Source of the DNA: JdFR-22 sp964534325
GTDB taxonomy: Archaea; Halobacteriota; Archaeoglobi; Archaeoglobales; Archaeoglobaceae
Direction: 5' to 3'
Length of the DNA: 64,000 nucleotides
Assembly (NCBI GenBank): GCA_964534325.1
Contig: CAZHOR010000011.1
Location: forward strand, 18,922-82,921
Positions 17,275-24,951 of this stretch are shown piece by piece (position 1 is the first letter of the stretch; each line of letters starts with the position of its first letter). Made by a program: the position numbers and the translations under genes. The notes beneath the pieces are model-generated. The model did not search any database, was not told the origin of the DNA, and worked only from the letters and a program-made list of their open reading frames with translations.

Positions 17275-17445
17275 ATGGTAGAGAAAGAAGAGAAAGTTAT
17301 GAGTGAAATAGAGGAATTGGAAAAGATTCTGGCTGAAAAAATCGAAAAGGATGAGGAATGGGATACCTTAGTAATAGGAGAAGTTAAACCCAGATACGTG
17401 GCAAAACCCAGGACACCAGAAGAACTGGAGCGAGACTCTAAATAA
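17275..17445 (+). CDS. Small acidic ORF of 56 residues, antitoxin-like
   Basis: ATG at 17275 opens 56 codons beginning MVEKEEKVMSEIEELEKILA and ending TPEELERDSK. It is highly charged, helical at the N-terminus and has a Trp-containing middle (KDEEWDTLVIGEVKPRY), a look common to the tails of VapB-type antitoxins. No toxin gene follows directly; a decayed mntA fragment does. Function not recognised. Confidence 0.4.
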   Translation: MVEKEEKVMSEIEELEKILAEKIEKDEEWDTLVIGEVKPRYVAKPRTPEELERDSK

Positions 17446-17458
17446 ATACTAATTTCCT

Positions 17459-17595
17459 ATAAGAGGTCTGGAAATGGGGAAGGTCGAGGAGATAAATAGG
17501 GCTCTTAAGGAAAATGAAGCTACCTGAAACAAGTATAAAGTTAAAGAAATAGATATTTCAGTTCCTAGGTAAGAGGAGAAAAAAGGGTTGAAAGC
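17459..17595 (+). pseudogene. Decayed 5' fragment of mntA
   Basis: From 17459 the sequence TATAAGAGGTCTGGAAATGG repeats the ribosome binding site and start region of the intact mntA at 16001-16018. The following codons match (GTCGAGGAGATAAATAGGGC against GTTGAGGAGATAAGTAGAGC) but hit an in-frame TGA after about 17 codons and shift frame, ending where the second MNT gene begins. It is a fragment of about 130 bp, with enough divergence to be older than the 19237-19675 copy. Confidence 0.7.
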
Positions 17596-17892
17596 ATGAA
17601 GAGTTTTAAGGAGATAAGAGAGATCTTAAAAAAACACGGCGATAAATTAAAGGAGAATTTTGGAGTAAAAGAGTTTGGAGTTTTTGGTTCTTATGTAAGA
17701 GGAGAACAGGAAGGGGGTAGTGATGTAGATATTCTTGTGGAATTCAAGGAAGGCTACAAGACCTTTGATAATTACATGGACCTGAAGTTCTACCTTGAGG
17801 AGCTCCTTGATCTGAGGGTTGACCTGGTGAGTAAAACTGGTTTAAAGCCTAGACTGAGACCTTACGTATTGAAAGAGGTAGTCTATGTCTAA
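17596..17892 (+). CDS. Second MNT-domain nucleotidyltransferase (MntA-type)
   Basis: A protein of 98 residues, clearly a paralogue of the first: EFGVFGSYVRGEQEGGSDVD carries the GS-x-RG and SDVD catalytic signature, and LRVDLVSKTGLKPRL the third acidic position. All nucleotidyltransferase residues look intact. It overlaps the following HEPN gene by 8 nt. Because the HEPN partner is frameshifted, this may be a surviving antitoxin without a fully normal toxin. Confidence 0.82.
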   Translation: MKSFKEIREILKKHGDKLKENFGVKEFGVFGSYVRGEQEGGSDVDILVEFKEGYKTFDNYMDLKFYLEELLDLRVDLVSKTGLKPRLRPYVLKEVVYV

Positions 17893-18228
17893 GAGGAACT
17901 TACAAGTTGTGCTTGAGGATATAGTTGAGGAGATCGATCGTATTAATAAATTCACCCAAGGGATCGAAGGAGTGGAGGATTTTGCGGAAAATGAGGTTGT
18001 TCTTTATGCGGTATTGAAATCTCTGGAGAACATAGGTGAGGCTGTAAAACAAATTCCTGAGGAGAAAAGAGTGCTTTACCCACTGGACTGGAGAAAAATC
18101 GCCGGACTTAGAGATATTTTAGTCCACCAATACTTCGGTATTGATGCGGAGATCGGGATATTGTAAAGAATAAATTACCGGAACTTGAAGATGCTGTAAA
18201 GCATTTACTTGAGAGCGAATATCCCTAA
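17885..18228 (+). pseudogene. HepT-type HEPN gene with C-terminal frameshift
   Basis: The frame from 17885 gives MSKRNLQVVLEDIVEEIDR, the central helix LENIGEAVKQIPEEKR and the catalytic GLRDILVHQYFGIDAE, then GIL and a TAA at 18166. The expected continuation is in another frame: from about 18157 GATATTGTAAAGAATAAATT encodes DIVKNKL and the sequence ends LLESEYP at 18228. A net loss of about 4 nt between 'DAEI' and 'WD' explains it. The active-site R-x(4)-H survives, so a truncated protein lacking the last ~25 residues could still be made. The same lesion is present in the partial copy at 26373-26814. Confidence 0.75.
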
Positions 18229-18545
18229 GAGGATTAAAATGAAAGCTTCATCCGGATTGGTAATACCAATACTCAAGCTATTTCTCTTCCATAAAGGTCG
18301 AAAGTGATGTGGATGAATCTAATCTCTTATTCAAACTGCTTTTTGAGCTCCTTTCTCTTCTCTTTTTGATATTTCCCCCAGATACTATAGGACCATACCT
18401 GATAGAATTCCACGGGACTAAGTTGAAGATATCCATGATTCCATGAACGCTATTGAAGAACATAAAAGGAAGATCTTGAGGGATTTGAAGGAGATTTTTT
18501 CCTTTTCCAGGGATTGAGATCATAGGTGAAGCCGCAAAGAATATC
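18229..18545. repeat. Repeat tail with HEPN scraps (copy 1 of the 18029/26373 repeat)
   Basis: No intact gene lies here. Together with the end of the HEPN gene, 18029-18465 is repeated at 26373-26814 with scattered substitutions and small indels. The block 18415-18470 resembles the first codons of hepT (16325-16380), and 18509-18545 matches its middle (GGTGAAGCCGCAAAGAATAT, also at 16454-16473). Thus it is a mosaic of two hepT pieces plus a segment of unknown origin (18229-18410). Confidence 0.7.
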
Positions 18546-18558
18546 CCTGATCCCAAAC

Positions 18559-18948
18559 CTATTTTTCCAAGAACTCATCTGGAGTATAGACCTCATCAAC
18601 CCACTCAAAATCTCTCTTATTAGAGGTTACTACAGGACAACCTAACTTAATGGAAATGCTCCCTATCATATAGTCCCTTGCTTTCTGTCTGAAATCCCAC
18701 CTGCCTATAGCAGCTTCACTCGCGATTCTGGCGCACTCTTCATCGTAAGGCACCACCTGAACCTTCAGAGTATCAAGGAAAACATCCACAAACTCTCTAC
18801 CATTCTTACCTTTCTTCTTCAGATAATGATACAGGAGCTCAGTATAACCGATGGTGGAGATACAGGCGTTATGATCATTGTCTTTCTCTTTCAGCCACTC
18901 ACAGAACTTCTTGTGGGAGAAAACATTGGTATCCAGCACAATTGTCAT
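18559..18948 (-). CDS. vapC: PIN-domain ribonuclease toxin (VapC)
   Basis: A PIN protein of 129 residues. The N-terminal TIVLDTNVFS supplies the first acidic residue, STIGYTELLYHYL the conserved Glu, and the C-terminal ARDYMIGSISIKLGCPVVTS with NKRDFEWV the final acidic residues of the metal site. VapC toxins cut RNA, usually tRNA or rRNA. The start overlaps the end of the AbrB-type antitoxin gene by 4 nt, giving the usual antitoxin-first VapBC order on the minus strand. Confidence 0.85.
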   Translation of the reverse strand: MTIVLDTNVFSHKKFCEWLKEKDNDHNACISTIGYTELLYHYLKKKGKNGREFVDVFLDTLKVQVVPYDEECARIASEAAIGRWDFRQKARDYMIGSISIKLGCPVVTSNKRDFEWVDEVYTPDEFLEK

Positions 18949-19166
18949 TTATCAATTCCCTCTCCCAGACCGGACTTCATCTCCTCTACCGTTTCCCCTA
19001 TGTCCTTAAAAAGTTCCAGACCCTCTTCAAGTACATCTGCTGCCTTTACGAGCTTGTAACCATCTCTGGTCTTCAAGAAGACTACCTCCTCTCCAGCCCT
19101 AATGTTGAGCTCTTCCCTAACCTTCCGGGGTATAGTGATCTGGTATTTCTTCGTGACAAGAGCCAT
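18945..19166 (-). CDS. vapB: AbrB-family antitoxin (VapB)
   Basis: A protein of 73 residues with the swapped-hairpin AbrB fold: ALVTKKYQITIPRKVREEL, NIRAGEEVVFLK and a C-terminal helical tail that should cap VapC. It starts after GGTGATATGTA (minus strand), a good ribosome binding site. The inverted repeat GTATTAC/GTAATAC just upstream is a likely autoregulatory site. Complete and apparently functional, in contrast to the scrap copies on either side. Confidence 0.87.
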   Translation of the reverse strand: MALVTKKYQITIPRKVREELNIRAGEEVVFLKTRDGYKLVKAADVLEEGLELFKDIGETVEEMKSGLGEGIDK

Positions 19167-19181
19167 TACATATCACCAATA

Positions 19182-19207
19182 GTATTACATTATGGTGAAA
19201 GTAATAC
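19182..19207 (-). promoter_or_regulatory. Operator palindrome upstream of vapBC
   Basis: GTATTAC (19182-19188) and GTAATAC (19201-19207) form a perfect 7-bp inverted repeat with a 12-nt spacer, 16-41 nt upstream of the vapB ATG. AAATATTTATG on the minus strand just beyond it is a plausible TATA box. This is the usual arrangement for VapB-mediated repression. Confidence 0.5.
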
Positions 19208-19236
19208 ATAAATATTTCTAAACTACCGGTAGGTAA

Positions 19237-19675
19237 GAGCGATCTGGATATCCTTGTGGATTTTGAGGAGCCTGTTAGTCTTCTTGAGTTCGTGGAGCTG
19301 GAGAGGTATTTGAGTGAACTCCTGGGTATTAAAGTCGATCTGGTTATGAAAAACGCTTTGAAACCGCGGATAGGGAAACGCATACTGAAGGAGGTAGTGT
19401 ACGTTTGAAGAAAGAGTATAGAGACTACGTTGAAGACATTCTTGATTCCATGAAGGCTATTGAAGAATTTATTCACGGAATGGATTTCGAGGAATTTGAA
19501 AGAGACAGGAAAACCTTCTTCGCAGTTATCCGAGGTATTGAGGTTATAGGTGAAGCCGCAAAGAATATCCCTGATTCCATAAGAGACAGGTATCCCTCAT
19601 CCCGTGGATAGATATGGTCGGAATGAAGGATAAAGTTATTCACGGGTACTTCGGTGTTGACTCTAGAGTTGTGTG
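19237..19675 (+). pseudogene. Truncated second copy of the mntA-hepT cassette
   Basis: 19237-19675 repeats 16141-16580. From 19252 to about 19590 the two are nearly or fully identical base for base, including both coding regions. The copy lacks the first ~40 codons of mntA (so the GS-x-RG half of the active site is gone, although SDLDILVDFEEP remains). In hepT a 1-nt loss at about 19598 (TATCCCTCATCCCG against TATCCCGACATCCCG, with a base change) shifts the frame to a stop at 19611. It ends abruptly at GTTGTGTGG, where sequence copied from the TumA locus begins. Recent duplication is likely because of the high identity. Confidence 0.85.
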
Positions 19676-19676
19676 G

Positions 19677-19763
19677 CGAGATCTAGGTCAATATCCCCGT
19701 ATAACCTTTACAACATAATTAGATGAACTTTCAAGTAATTCTAATGTCCTTGGCATTCTCGAC
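19677..19763 (+). repeat. 87-bp copy of the tumA 3' end and flank
   Basis: 19677-19763 matches 15406-15492 with about two differences: CGAGATC-AGGTCAATATCCCCG through CCTTGGCATTCTCGAC. It joins the truncated hepT copy without a gap, so the joint of two segments that are 1 kb apart at the source marks a deletion or template switch. 19764-19835 after it has no recognised feature. Confidence 0.85.
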
Positions 19764-19835
19764 TTAATTCAAGGAGAAGATCTAAGAGTTACCTGCTCTA
19801 TCTTTTAAATAACTTCATCTGAATTAATACTCTAC

Positions 19836-19925
19836 GTAACGAAAGTAACTAATAAGGTTTCTTCAAACAAAAAAACAGAAACTTTTTAATATCTATTTAC
19901 ATCTAATGTAACTGAGGTAACTGAA
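19836..19925 (+). promoter_or_regulatory. AbiE operon promoter with paired 9-bp direct repeats
   Basis: TTTTTAATAT (19883-19892) is a TATA box. It is flanked by two pairs of direct repeats with a 9-nt period: GTAACGAAA-GTAACTAAT (19836-19853) and GTAACTGAG-GTAACTGAA (19908-19925). The second pair ends at the ATG and an inverted half site GGTTAC follows inside the gene. Since AbiEi proteins are known to repress their own operons, these are likely its binding sites. Confidence 0.55.
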
Positions 19926-20744
19926 ATGGTTACTAACAATGAAAAGGTTAGAAAAGGTTTATCCTCCAGAGAGAGCTTCCTGCTCTCAAAGCTCTCGAGC
20001 AGGGGTAAAAGGATTATTGAAATAAAAGATATTGAGAACGCTCTCAACACAAACTATAAGAACGCGAAGAAGACGGCCAGCGAGCTGGAGAGAAAAGGTT
20101 GGCTGGATAGGTTGAGCAGAGGAAAATACCTGATAATACCTCTGGAAGCGGGTGAAAGAAGTTATTACACCGAGCACGAGTTCTTAATAGCTTCCAGGCT
20201 GGTATCGCCTTATTACATAGGCTTTCTTTCCGCCCTGAACTTCCATGGGATGACCGAGCAGACACCCATGACTGTATTTATAGCAACTACCAAAAGGGTG
20301 AGGAATAGGACGGTTCACGGCATCTCCTACAGCTTTGTGACCCTCAAAAAATCCAGATTTTTCGGTTACAGGGAGTACGCAGTCACGAACAAGGCCATCA
20401 ACATCTCCGATCCTGAGAAAACCATAATCGATTGCCTGAATCATCTGGAGTACTCCGGAGGAATAGAAGAAGTGGTCAAAGGACTGAAAAATCCCTTGAA
20501 TTTAGAAAAGCTGGTAGACTACGCCATTAGAATGGGGAATGGGGCAGCTATAAAGAGATTGCATTACCTTCTTCACACTCTGGAATACCCTATCCCTGAA
20601 GGTCTGGAAAGACATTTAAAGGATAATTATTCCAGATCTTACTCCCTCCTGGACCCCACAAGACCCGACAAGGGGAATTACAACTCCACATGGATGCTCA
20701 GATTGAACATCCCTGAAAAGGACCTACTTGGTGATGTATATTGA
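19926..20744 (+). CDS. abiEi: AbiEi-family antitoxin (transcriptional regulator)
   Basis: A protein of 272 residues. The N-terminus is a winged HTH (FLLSKLSSRGKRIIEIKDIE, TASELERKGWLDRLSRGKYL) and the body is the AbiEi domain (EHEFLIASRLVSPYYIGFLS, NFHGMTEQ, ISDPEKTIIDCLNHLEYSGG). AbiE is a type IV toxin-antitoxin/abortive infection system in which AbiEi represses transcription and counters the nucleotidyltransferase AbiEii. The stop overlaps the AbiEii start by 4 nt. Length and domain order are normal for the family. Confidence 0.88.
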   Translation: MVTNNEKVRKGLSSRESFLLSKLSSRGKRIIEIKDIENALNTNYKNAKKTASELERKGWLDRLSRGKYLIIPLEAGERSYYTEHEFLIASRLVSPYYIGFLSALNFHGMTEQTPMTVFIATTKRVRNRTVHGISYSFVTLKKSRFFGYREYAVTNKAINISDPEKTIIDCLNHLEYSGGIEEVVKGLKNPLNLEKLVDYAIRMGNGAAIKRLHYLLHTLEYPIPEGLERHLKDNYSRSYSLLDPTRPDKGNYNSTWMLRLNIPEKDLLGDVY

Positions 20745-21538
20745 TCTCTCCCACAAGACTGAACGTCCTGGCCCGAGAAAAGAGAGTGACTGCAGGACTC
20801 ATGGAGAAGGACTACGTCAACTCATGGATGCTCTATGCCATCTACTCGGGCCCCCTTAACCATATGCTTTTCAAGGGTGGAACAGCATTATCCAAAATCT
20901 ATTTCCCCCGGACATGGCGTTTTTCTGAAGACCTGGATCTTACGCTCACAGAAGAAGTTGATAAGAATGAATTCATAAAGAACCTGGAATCTTCTCTGAA
21001 AGAAACAACAGCCAGGGCAGGCATAGAATTTAATATAAAGTCCATGCATTTCACCTCAGGCTATATACAGACCAAGATACAATATAATGCCGTACTGGGT
21101 CATAAAAACACTACCAAGTTGGATATATCTCTGGGAGAGAGCCTAGTGTTCGACCCAGAAGAAAAAGTACATAAGTTCGAAGACATCCCCAGATTCACTA
21201 TCAAGTCATATTCCATCGAGGAGATATTTGTAGAGAAAATAAGAAGCCTTTTCGAAAGAAGCAGAGCAAGAGATTTCTTTGACGTTTATAAAATACTTGA
21301 TTTAAATGAATTCGAAGTTGAAATGATTGCCAAAGCACTAAAGAAGAAGATGGAGAATAAGAACATTGACCTGGATTTGAACATATCCAAGGAAAGGAAG
21401 ACAGATGTAGCAGATTACTGGGATACTGGTTTGAACAGGTTGATCTCCGTTGCAGAAAAACCTGATTTTCCTGTAGCAATAAAAAAGATTGAAGACTTTT
21501 TTGAACGGTTGAGAGAAACGGACAACGATTTTCGATGA
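20741..21538 (+). CDS. abiEii: AbiEii/AbiGii-family nucleotidyltransferase toxin
   Basis: A protein of 265 residues with the AbiEii signature: MLFKGGTALSKIYFPRTWRF then SEDLDLTLTEEVD, i.e. the KGGTAL-KxY motif and the D-x-D metal site, and later YSIEEIFVEKIRSLFERSRA with RDFFDVYKIL. Members transfer nucleotides (to tRNA in studied homologues) and halt growth during phage infection. It is translationally coupled to AbiEi. The gene ends with a TGA and nothing conserved follows until 21590. Confidence 0.88.
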   Translation: MISPTRLNVLAREKRVTAGLMEKDYVNSWMLYAIYSGPLNHMLFKGGTALSKIYFPRTWRFSEDLDLTLTEEVDKNEFIKNLESSLKETTARAGIEFNIKSMHFTSGYIQTKIQYNAVLGHKNTTKLDISLGESLVFDPEEKVHKFEDIPRFTIKSYSIEEIFVEKIRSLFERSRARDFFDVYKILDLNEFEVEMIAKALKKKMENKNIDLDLNISKERKTDVADYWDTGLNRLISVAEKPDFPVAIKKIEDFFERLRETDNDFR

Positions 21539-21589
21539 CCGATTCTCTGATGTCTTAAAATTTCTCAGGATCATACCAAATCTAAAAGG

Positions 21590-21630
21590 AAAATGGATTT
21601 CGAGGGATTTGAAAGAGACCTTTTTCAGGG
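21590..21630 (+). repeat. Short hepT scrap
   Basis: AAATGGATTTCGAGGGATTT and the following GAAAGAGACC match the hepT codons at 16383-16412 (MDFEEFERD). It is only ~40 bp and gives a false upstream extension to the RHH gene that starts at 21719. It is the same fragment type as those at 19480 and 26845. Confidence 0.6.
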
Positions 21631-21718
21631 ATTTAGATTATTGGTAGGCAATTTTGTTCAAGAAGATGTAGTTCTTACAAAAACAAATTTAAATATAACA
21701 TACATACAATGTAAATAT

Positions 21719-22045
21719 ATGGGTACGTTAACAATTGTCTTAGATGATGAAGTAGAAAAGGATTTGAGAAAAGCTGTGAGCGAACTATATGGTTCCAGCA
21801 AAGGCTCCCTCTCGAGGATTATTGAGGATGCCCTGAGAAATTACTTACACTCCGCCAAAGAAGAAAAGAAGTGTTATAGAGCATACAAAGAAGATAAAAT
21901 GGTAGCTGAAGCCGAATCAGTAGATGAGCTCGCCAAAATACTAAAGGAAAAGGGTCTGGACCCCAGGGGATTGAGGATCACATCTTGTGAAGAGGTCAAG
22001 CGGGTGGCCAGGACCGGATACAGGTTGAGGAAGACGGGTCCATGA
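21719..22045 (+). CDS. Ribbon-helix-helix antitoxin-like protein
   Basis: From the ATG at 21719 a protein of 108 residues: an RHH N-terminus (MGTLTIVLDDEVEKDLRKAV, SLSRIIEDALRNYL) followed by a region with MVAEAESVDELAKILKEKGL. TTTAAATATA (21688-21697) lies 26-30 nt upstream with no ribosome binding site, so the mRNA is probably leaderless and the longer frame back to 21593 is not used. The next gene starts on the ATGA overlap. RHH proteins paired this way with a small aspartyl-protease-like protein look like a TA-style pair and may repress their own promoter. Confidence 0.75.
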   Translation: MGTLTIVLDDEVEKDLRKAVSELYGSSKGSLSRIIEDALRNYLHSAKEEKKCYRAYKEDKMVAEAESVDELAKILKEKGLDPRGLRITSCEEVKRVARTGYRLRKTGP

Positions 22046-22422
22046 ATTTCTTTTTACAGGGAGTGCCCTTCCTCGAAATCACCATAGAGAACCCCTTTAT
22101 GGACTCCATATACCCTGAGGACGGTAAATTATTAGCCGTTTTCGATACCGGCTACGAGGGATTCGCCCTACTCCCCGAGGACGTCTTTAAGGAACTGAAG
22201 TTCGACCAACTCCATCCAGAACACAGAGAGCTAATGCTCCCAGACGGATCCCTCATCAACTCCCGGGGAACCTTCGGTAATATAAGAATAGGGAAAATTT
22301 CATGTGATGGATTCATAGAGACCTCGGATACCGAAGAAACAGTTCTGGGGATAGAATTCGCCACCAGATTTAGATTCGTTCTTGATTACTGCTCCCACAG
22401 ACTTGAGGTCCAGGAATGTTAA
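22042..22422 (+). CDS. Retropepsin-like (clan AA) aspartic protease family protein
   Basis: A protein of 126 residues with one aspartyl-protease half: LAVFDTGYEGFALLPEDVF carries the D-T-G catalytic triad, and MLPDGSLINSRGTFGNIRIG with ETVLGIEFATRFRFVLDY the second-strand and 'flap' regions. Such single-domain retropepsin-like proteins must dimerise to act. Its ATGA overlap with the RHH gene shows co-expression. Substrate unknown; cleavage of the antitoxin partner is a speculation I cannot test from sequence. Confidence 0.75.
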   Translation: MNFFLQGVPFLEITIENPFMDSIYPEDGKLLAVFDTGYEGFALLPEDVFKELKFDQLHPEHRELMLPDGSLINSRGTFGNIRIGKISCDGFIETSDTEETVLGIEFATRFRFVLDYCSHRLEVQEC

Positions 22423-22460
22423 CAAAAATCCTTTTATGATGTAGTAATAAGCATTAACCA

Positions 22461-22526
22461 ATGCCCAAGTGGAGCGGCCCAGGATGGAGATCAAACCCTT
22501 CATTAAAACCTAGAGATTTCTGCTAG
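22461..22526 (+). other. Possible leaderless micro-ORF of 21 codons
   Basis: CTTTTATGATG (22430-22440) has the spacing of a TATA box about 27 nt before an ATG that opens 21 codons starting MPKWSGPGWRSNPS and ending RDFC. The peptide is unusually rich in Trp, Pro and Gly. It may be a real micropeptide or a chance frame in the gap between two convergent genes. Confidence 0.2.
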
Positions 22527-22531
22527 ACAAG

Positions 22532-24043
22532 TTAAAGATCCCTGCTCTCCCCATTCCTAAATACAACCGTATTGTCAAAGTTATCAGCAAACCACCCCGG
22601 ATTCTCAGTGTGCACCGGTATCAGAACATCAGGATCAACCTCCTCAATGATCTGCCTTAACTCATCAGCAGAAACATGTCCGGATGCATGATAGCCTTCC
22701 TCGAAGTAGGGTTTACCGTCAGCGATTCCGAACCCGCAAGTGCTAAAATTAAACCTCGATAACCAGTTATGCAACCGTAGAAAGTCGAATTCCTGCTCCT
22801 CAGTGAAGGCCTCGGATGAAGAGTAAACATAAGTCCCCTTCTGGGGTTTGATGTCCAGCAAGTGCTTCAGGTTATACAGGGAAAAACACAGGATGTACTG
22901 CTGGGGATTTCGGGAGATCTCGGTGGGGTCAACGTAAGCATCTCCCCACCTCTCCTCAACGACCTCCTCCCACTTATCCTTCTTACCTTTCAACTCCCCA
23001 TAAACAAGAACATCATCCATCCTGCAAACGCCGTCAGCGCACTCGATGGCGTGCAGCATGTAGGCGTCCTTAGCATTAACAACCAGCTTCCTCCCCACCT
23101 TGTTGGCTATCTCCCTGAACATCTCCAGCCTCTCGAAGTTTCTGGGTGAAAAGTCAGCTGTCACCAATCCATCGGACTCCTCGACCGCATCAAAGCAGTT
23201 CCGGAAAACGATATCCTCTGAATCGTGGTAGTCTTCCTCTCTGCTGGTCCTGGTTCCCTCAATGATCAGAGTGGAAGCATCCTTAGCATTTTTCACAAAA
23301 TCTCTGGTCTTCTGCCCGTACCTGCCATGCAATCTAAGATCACCGGTGTAGGCAACTGTGCTATCCCCTTCCAGGACGTAGCCGGTCGCCCCGTAGATGG
23401 AGTGGTCCACCTCATAAGCCCTAACAAGGAAGGGTGTGCTGCACTCACGGACGTGGTCCAAACACCCTGGGTCCAGCTTCTTGGCGTTCCGTCCATCCTG
23501 ACCCGGTCGGGAGCACATGAAATCCGCCAGGTCATCAGGCACAGAGCTCATGTAAAAGTCCCTCCCCCTGTAAGGCTCTCCCTTCGCCGACTTCATCACC
23601 CTGTCCTCTTCCGCTCTCACCGTATGATAGGCTACCTCGGAAGCAAGCTTCGTTGCGGATACATCCCTCATAGCCTTGACAATGGCACAAGTAGTTGGAG
23701 AAGCAATGAACGGTATCTTCTCATCCAGTAATCCTGCATTACCGCAATGATCGATGTGAGCATGACTGAATAAGACAGCCTCCACATTCAACCTGGGATA
23801 AGAGCTAATGTCGAGATCTGAGGGGACCACATCACTCCTATAGATGTTCAGCTTGGGGATCAAGTCAAGGTAAAGCAGGTCATGAACCCCTCTCACTCCC
23901 CTCTCCGTAATGAATTCAGCGAAATACTGGCCATACCGAGCGAAGTTCATCCCGAAATCAAGGAAGACTCCTCTCCCATTCTCTTCCACATAGATCTTGT
24001 TACCGCCAATGGTTTCTGCACCATCATAAACCGTTATTCTCAT
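22532..24043 (-). CDS. RNase J-like metallo-beta-lactamase-fold protein
   Basis: A protein of 503 residues. The metal site is FSHAHIDHCGNAGLL (HxHxDH) around residue 92; further ligands are in VDHSIYGATGYVLEGD and TGDLRLHGRYGQK, and the C-terminal IPVHTENPGWFADN is the final His motif typical of beta-CASP/RNase J proteins. The family processes RNA or DNA ends; this member is more divergent than aRNase J, with an extra region (residues ~330-400) about cysteines and Trp. The start ATG follows GGGGGGTC. It stands alone and leftward. Confidence 0.75.
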   Translation of the reverse strand: MRITVYDGAETIGGNKIYVEENGRGVFLDFGMNFARYGQYFAEFITERGVRGVHDLLYLDLIPKLNIYRSDVVPSDLDISSYPRLNVEAVLFSHAHIDHCGNAGLLDEKIPFIASPTTCAIVKAMRDVSATKLASEVAYHTVRAEEDRVMKSAKGEPYRGRDFYMSSVPDDLADFMCSRPGQDGRNAKKLDPGCLDHVRECSTPFLVRAYEVDHSIYGATGYVLEGDSTVAYTGDLRLHGRYGQKTRDFVKNAKDASTLIIEGTRTSREEDYHDSEDIVFRNCFDAVEESDGLVTADFSPRNFERLEMFREIANKVGRKLVVNAKDAYMLHAIECADGVCRMDDVLVYGELKGKKDKWEEVVEERWGDAYVDPTEISRNPQQYILCFSLYNLKHLLDIKPQKGTYVYSSSEAFTEEQEFDFLRLHNWLSRFNFSTCGFGIADGKPYFEEGYHASGHVSADELRQIIEEVDPDVLIPVHTENPGWFADNFDNTVVFRNGESRDL

Positions 24044-24197
24044 TCAGACCCCCCATCACATAAATCGAATAAACCAGATTAGTAACACGATTGACAGCAT
24101 TATTTTCTTCTGACCAGATTCTAAACATCATATCCGACCCCACCCAATTTTCAAACAATTTTGTATTAGATTTATCTTTCGAAATTCAATCAAATCA

Positions 24198-24881
24198 TCA
24201 GATGACATACATCTTAGAGACAATACTCCCCAACTCAGTGTTCACGATCTTTACGTTCCTACCCTCTTTTCTTCTCTTCACGAAGCCCACGTCCTCTAAT
24301 TTGCTGATGTGATGACTGATCCTTGATCTCTCGCTCTTGAACTCCTGACTATCCTTCTTGATATCGGAATTCAGTTTGAACACCAGCTCGTCCAGGGTCT
24401 TCTCCCCGTCAAGGGCATTGATTATGTCCATCTGCTCCCTACCCGGTAAATGCACGGGCAGAATGGGTACCTCCACTACCTCTTCAATCCCCACCTCCAC
24501 GTCGTTCTCATCGTATCTTGGTATGGAGGAGATCACCCTCGACCCCGTAACGCTGGCTGCAATATAAGCTGCGATAGAGAACGTTCTCAGGGAGCCTGAT
24601 ATGTTCAGTATTACGTCCTCTCCTTGATCATTTATTAATTGGGCCAGCTGGCTTGCTGCCTTAATGGTGTCCGTCTTATCCACTTCAGTGACCTCCACAT
24701 CCCACACCGCCTTAACCTCGCTCTCGATCTCCCGTGCAACTCCCCTTGCGATTTCCTCTCCTTTTGATCTCTGTTCTCCTACTGCAAGTATTATTTTGCT
24801 GACCGGGTACTCTCTTAGGGCTTTGATGGATTCCAGTAGCCTGTTTTTGTGGTGGCCCACGAACACTATTTGAACTGTCAC
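24198..24881 (-). CDS. CARF-like/winged-HTH regulator (Csa3/HFX_2341-type)
   Basis: A protein of 227 residues if started at the GTG at 24881. The N-terminal Rossmann-like domain begins VTVQIVFVGHHKNRLLESIK and has NISGSLRTFSIAAYIAASVT, the pattern of CARF domains (ligand loop after the fourth strand). The C-terminus is a winged HTH (SRISHHISKLEDVGFVKRRK). Related Csa3 proteins regulate CRISPR loci via cyclic oligoadenylate; others (HFX_2341 type, DUF6293) occur without CRISPR. I prefer the GTG because TTTAAGTA is centred 28 nt before it, and a palindrome sits between. No CRISPR array or cas gene is in this window. Confidence 0.7.
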   Translation of the reverse strand: MTVQIVFVGHHKNRLLESIKALREYPVSKIILAVGEQRSKGEEIARGVAREIESEVKAVWDVEVTEVDKTDTIKAASQLAQLINDQGEDVILNISGSLRTFSIAAYIAASVTGSRVISSIPRYDENDVEVGIEEVVEVPILPVHLPGREQMDIINALDGEKTLDELVFKLNSDIKKDSQEFKSERSRISHHISKLEDVGFVKRRKEGRNVKIVNTELGSIVSKMYVI

Positions 24882-24885
24882 AATA

Positions 24886-24914
24886 GTTAATTGTATTAAC
24901 ATTACTTAAACTTT
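24886..24914 (-). promoter_or_regulatory. TATA box and operator of the CARF-HTH gene
   Basis: On the minus strand TTTAAGTA (24907-24914) is followed by the perfect inverted repeat GTTAAT-ACA-ATTAAC (24886-24900) and then the GTG start. The position suggests autorepression. The divergent Zn-finger gene at 24952 probably has its promoter in the 24915-24951 AT-rich gap, so one site could control both. Confidence 0.5.
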
Positions 24915-24951
24915 TTGTTCAACTATACTTAATTAAATAAACTATTCAAGT

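Noticed and set aside
19237..19763. Insertion sequence as the source of the duplicated TA segments
   Set aside because: No transposase ORF, terminal inverted repeats or target-site duplication could be found at the segment edges.
23225..23731. 168-codon plus-strand ORF opposite the RNase J-like gene
   Set aside because: Shadow of the HxHxDH protein, which has clear family motifs on the other strand.
24198..24902. CRISPR locus associated with the Csa3-like regulator
   Set aside because: I looked for direct repeats with spacers and cas genes around it and across the window and saw none; the regulator stands without them.
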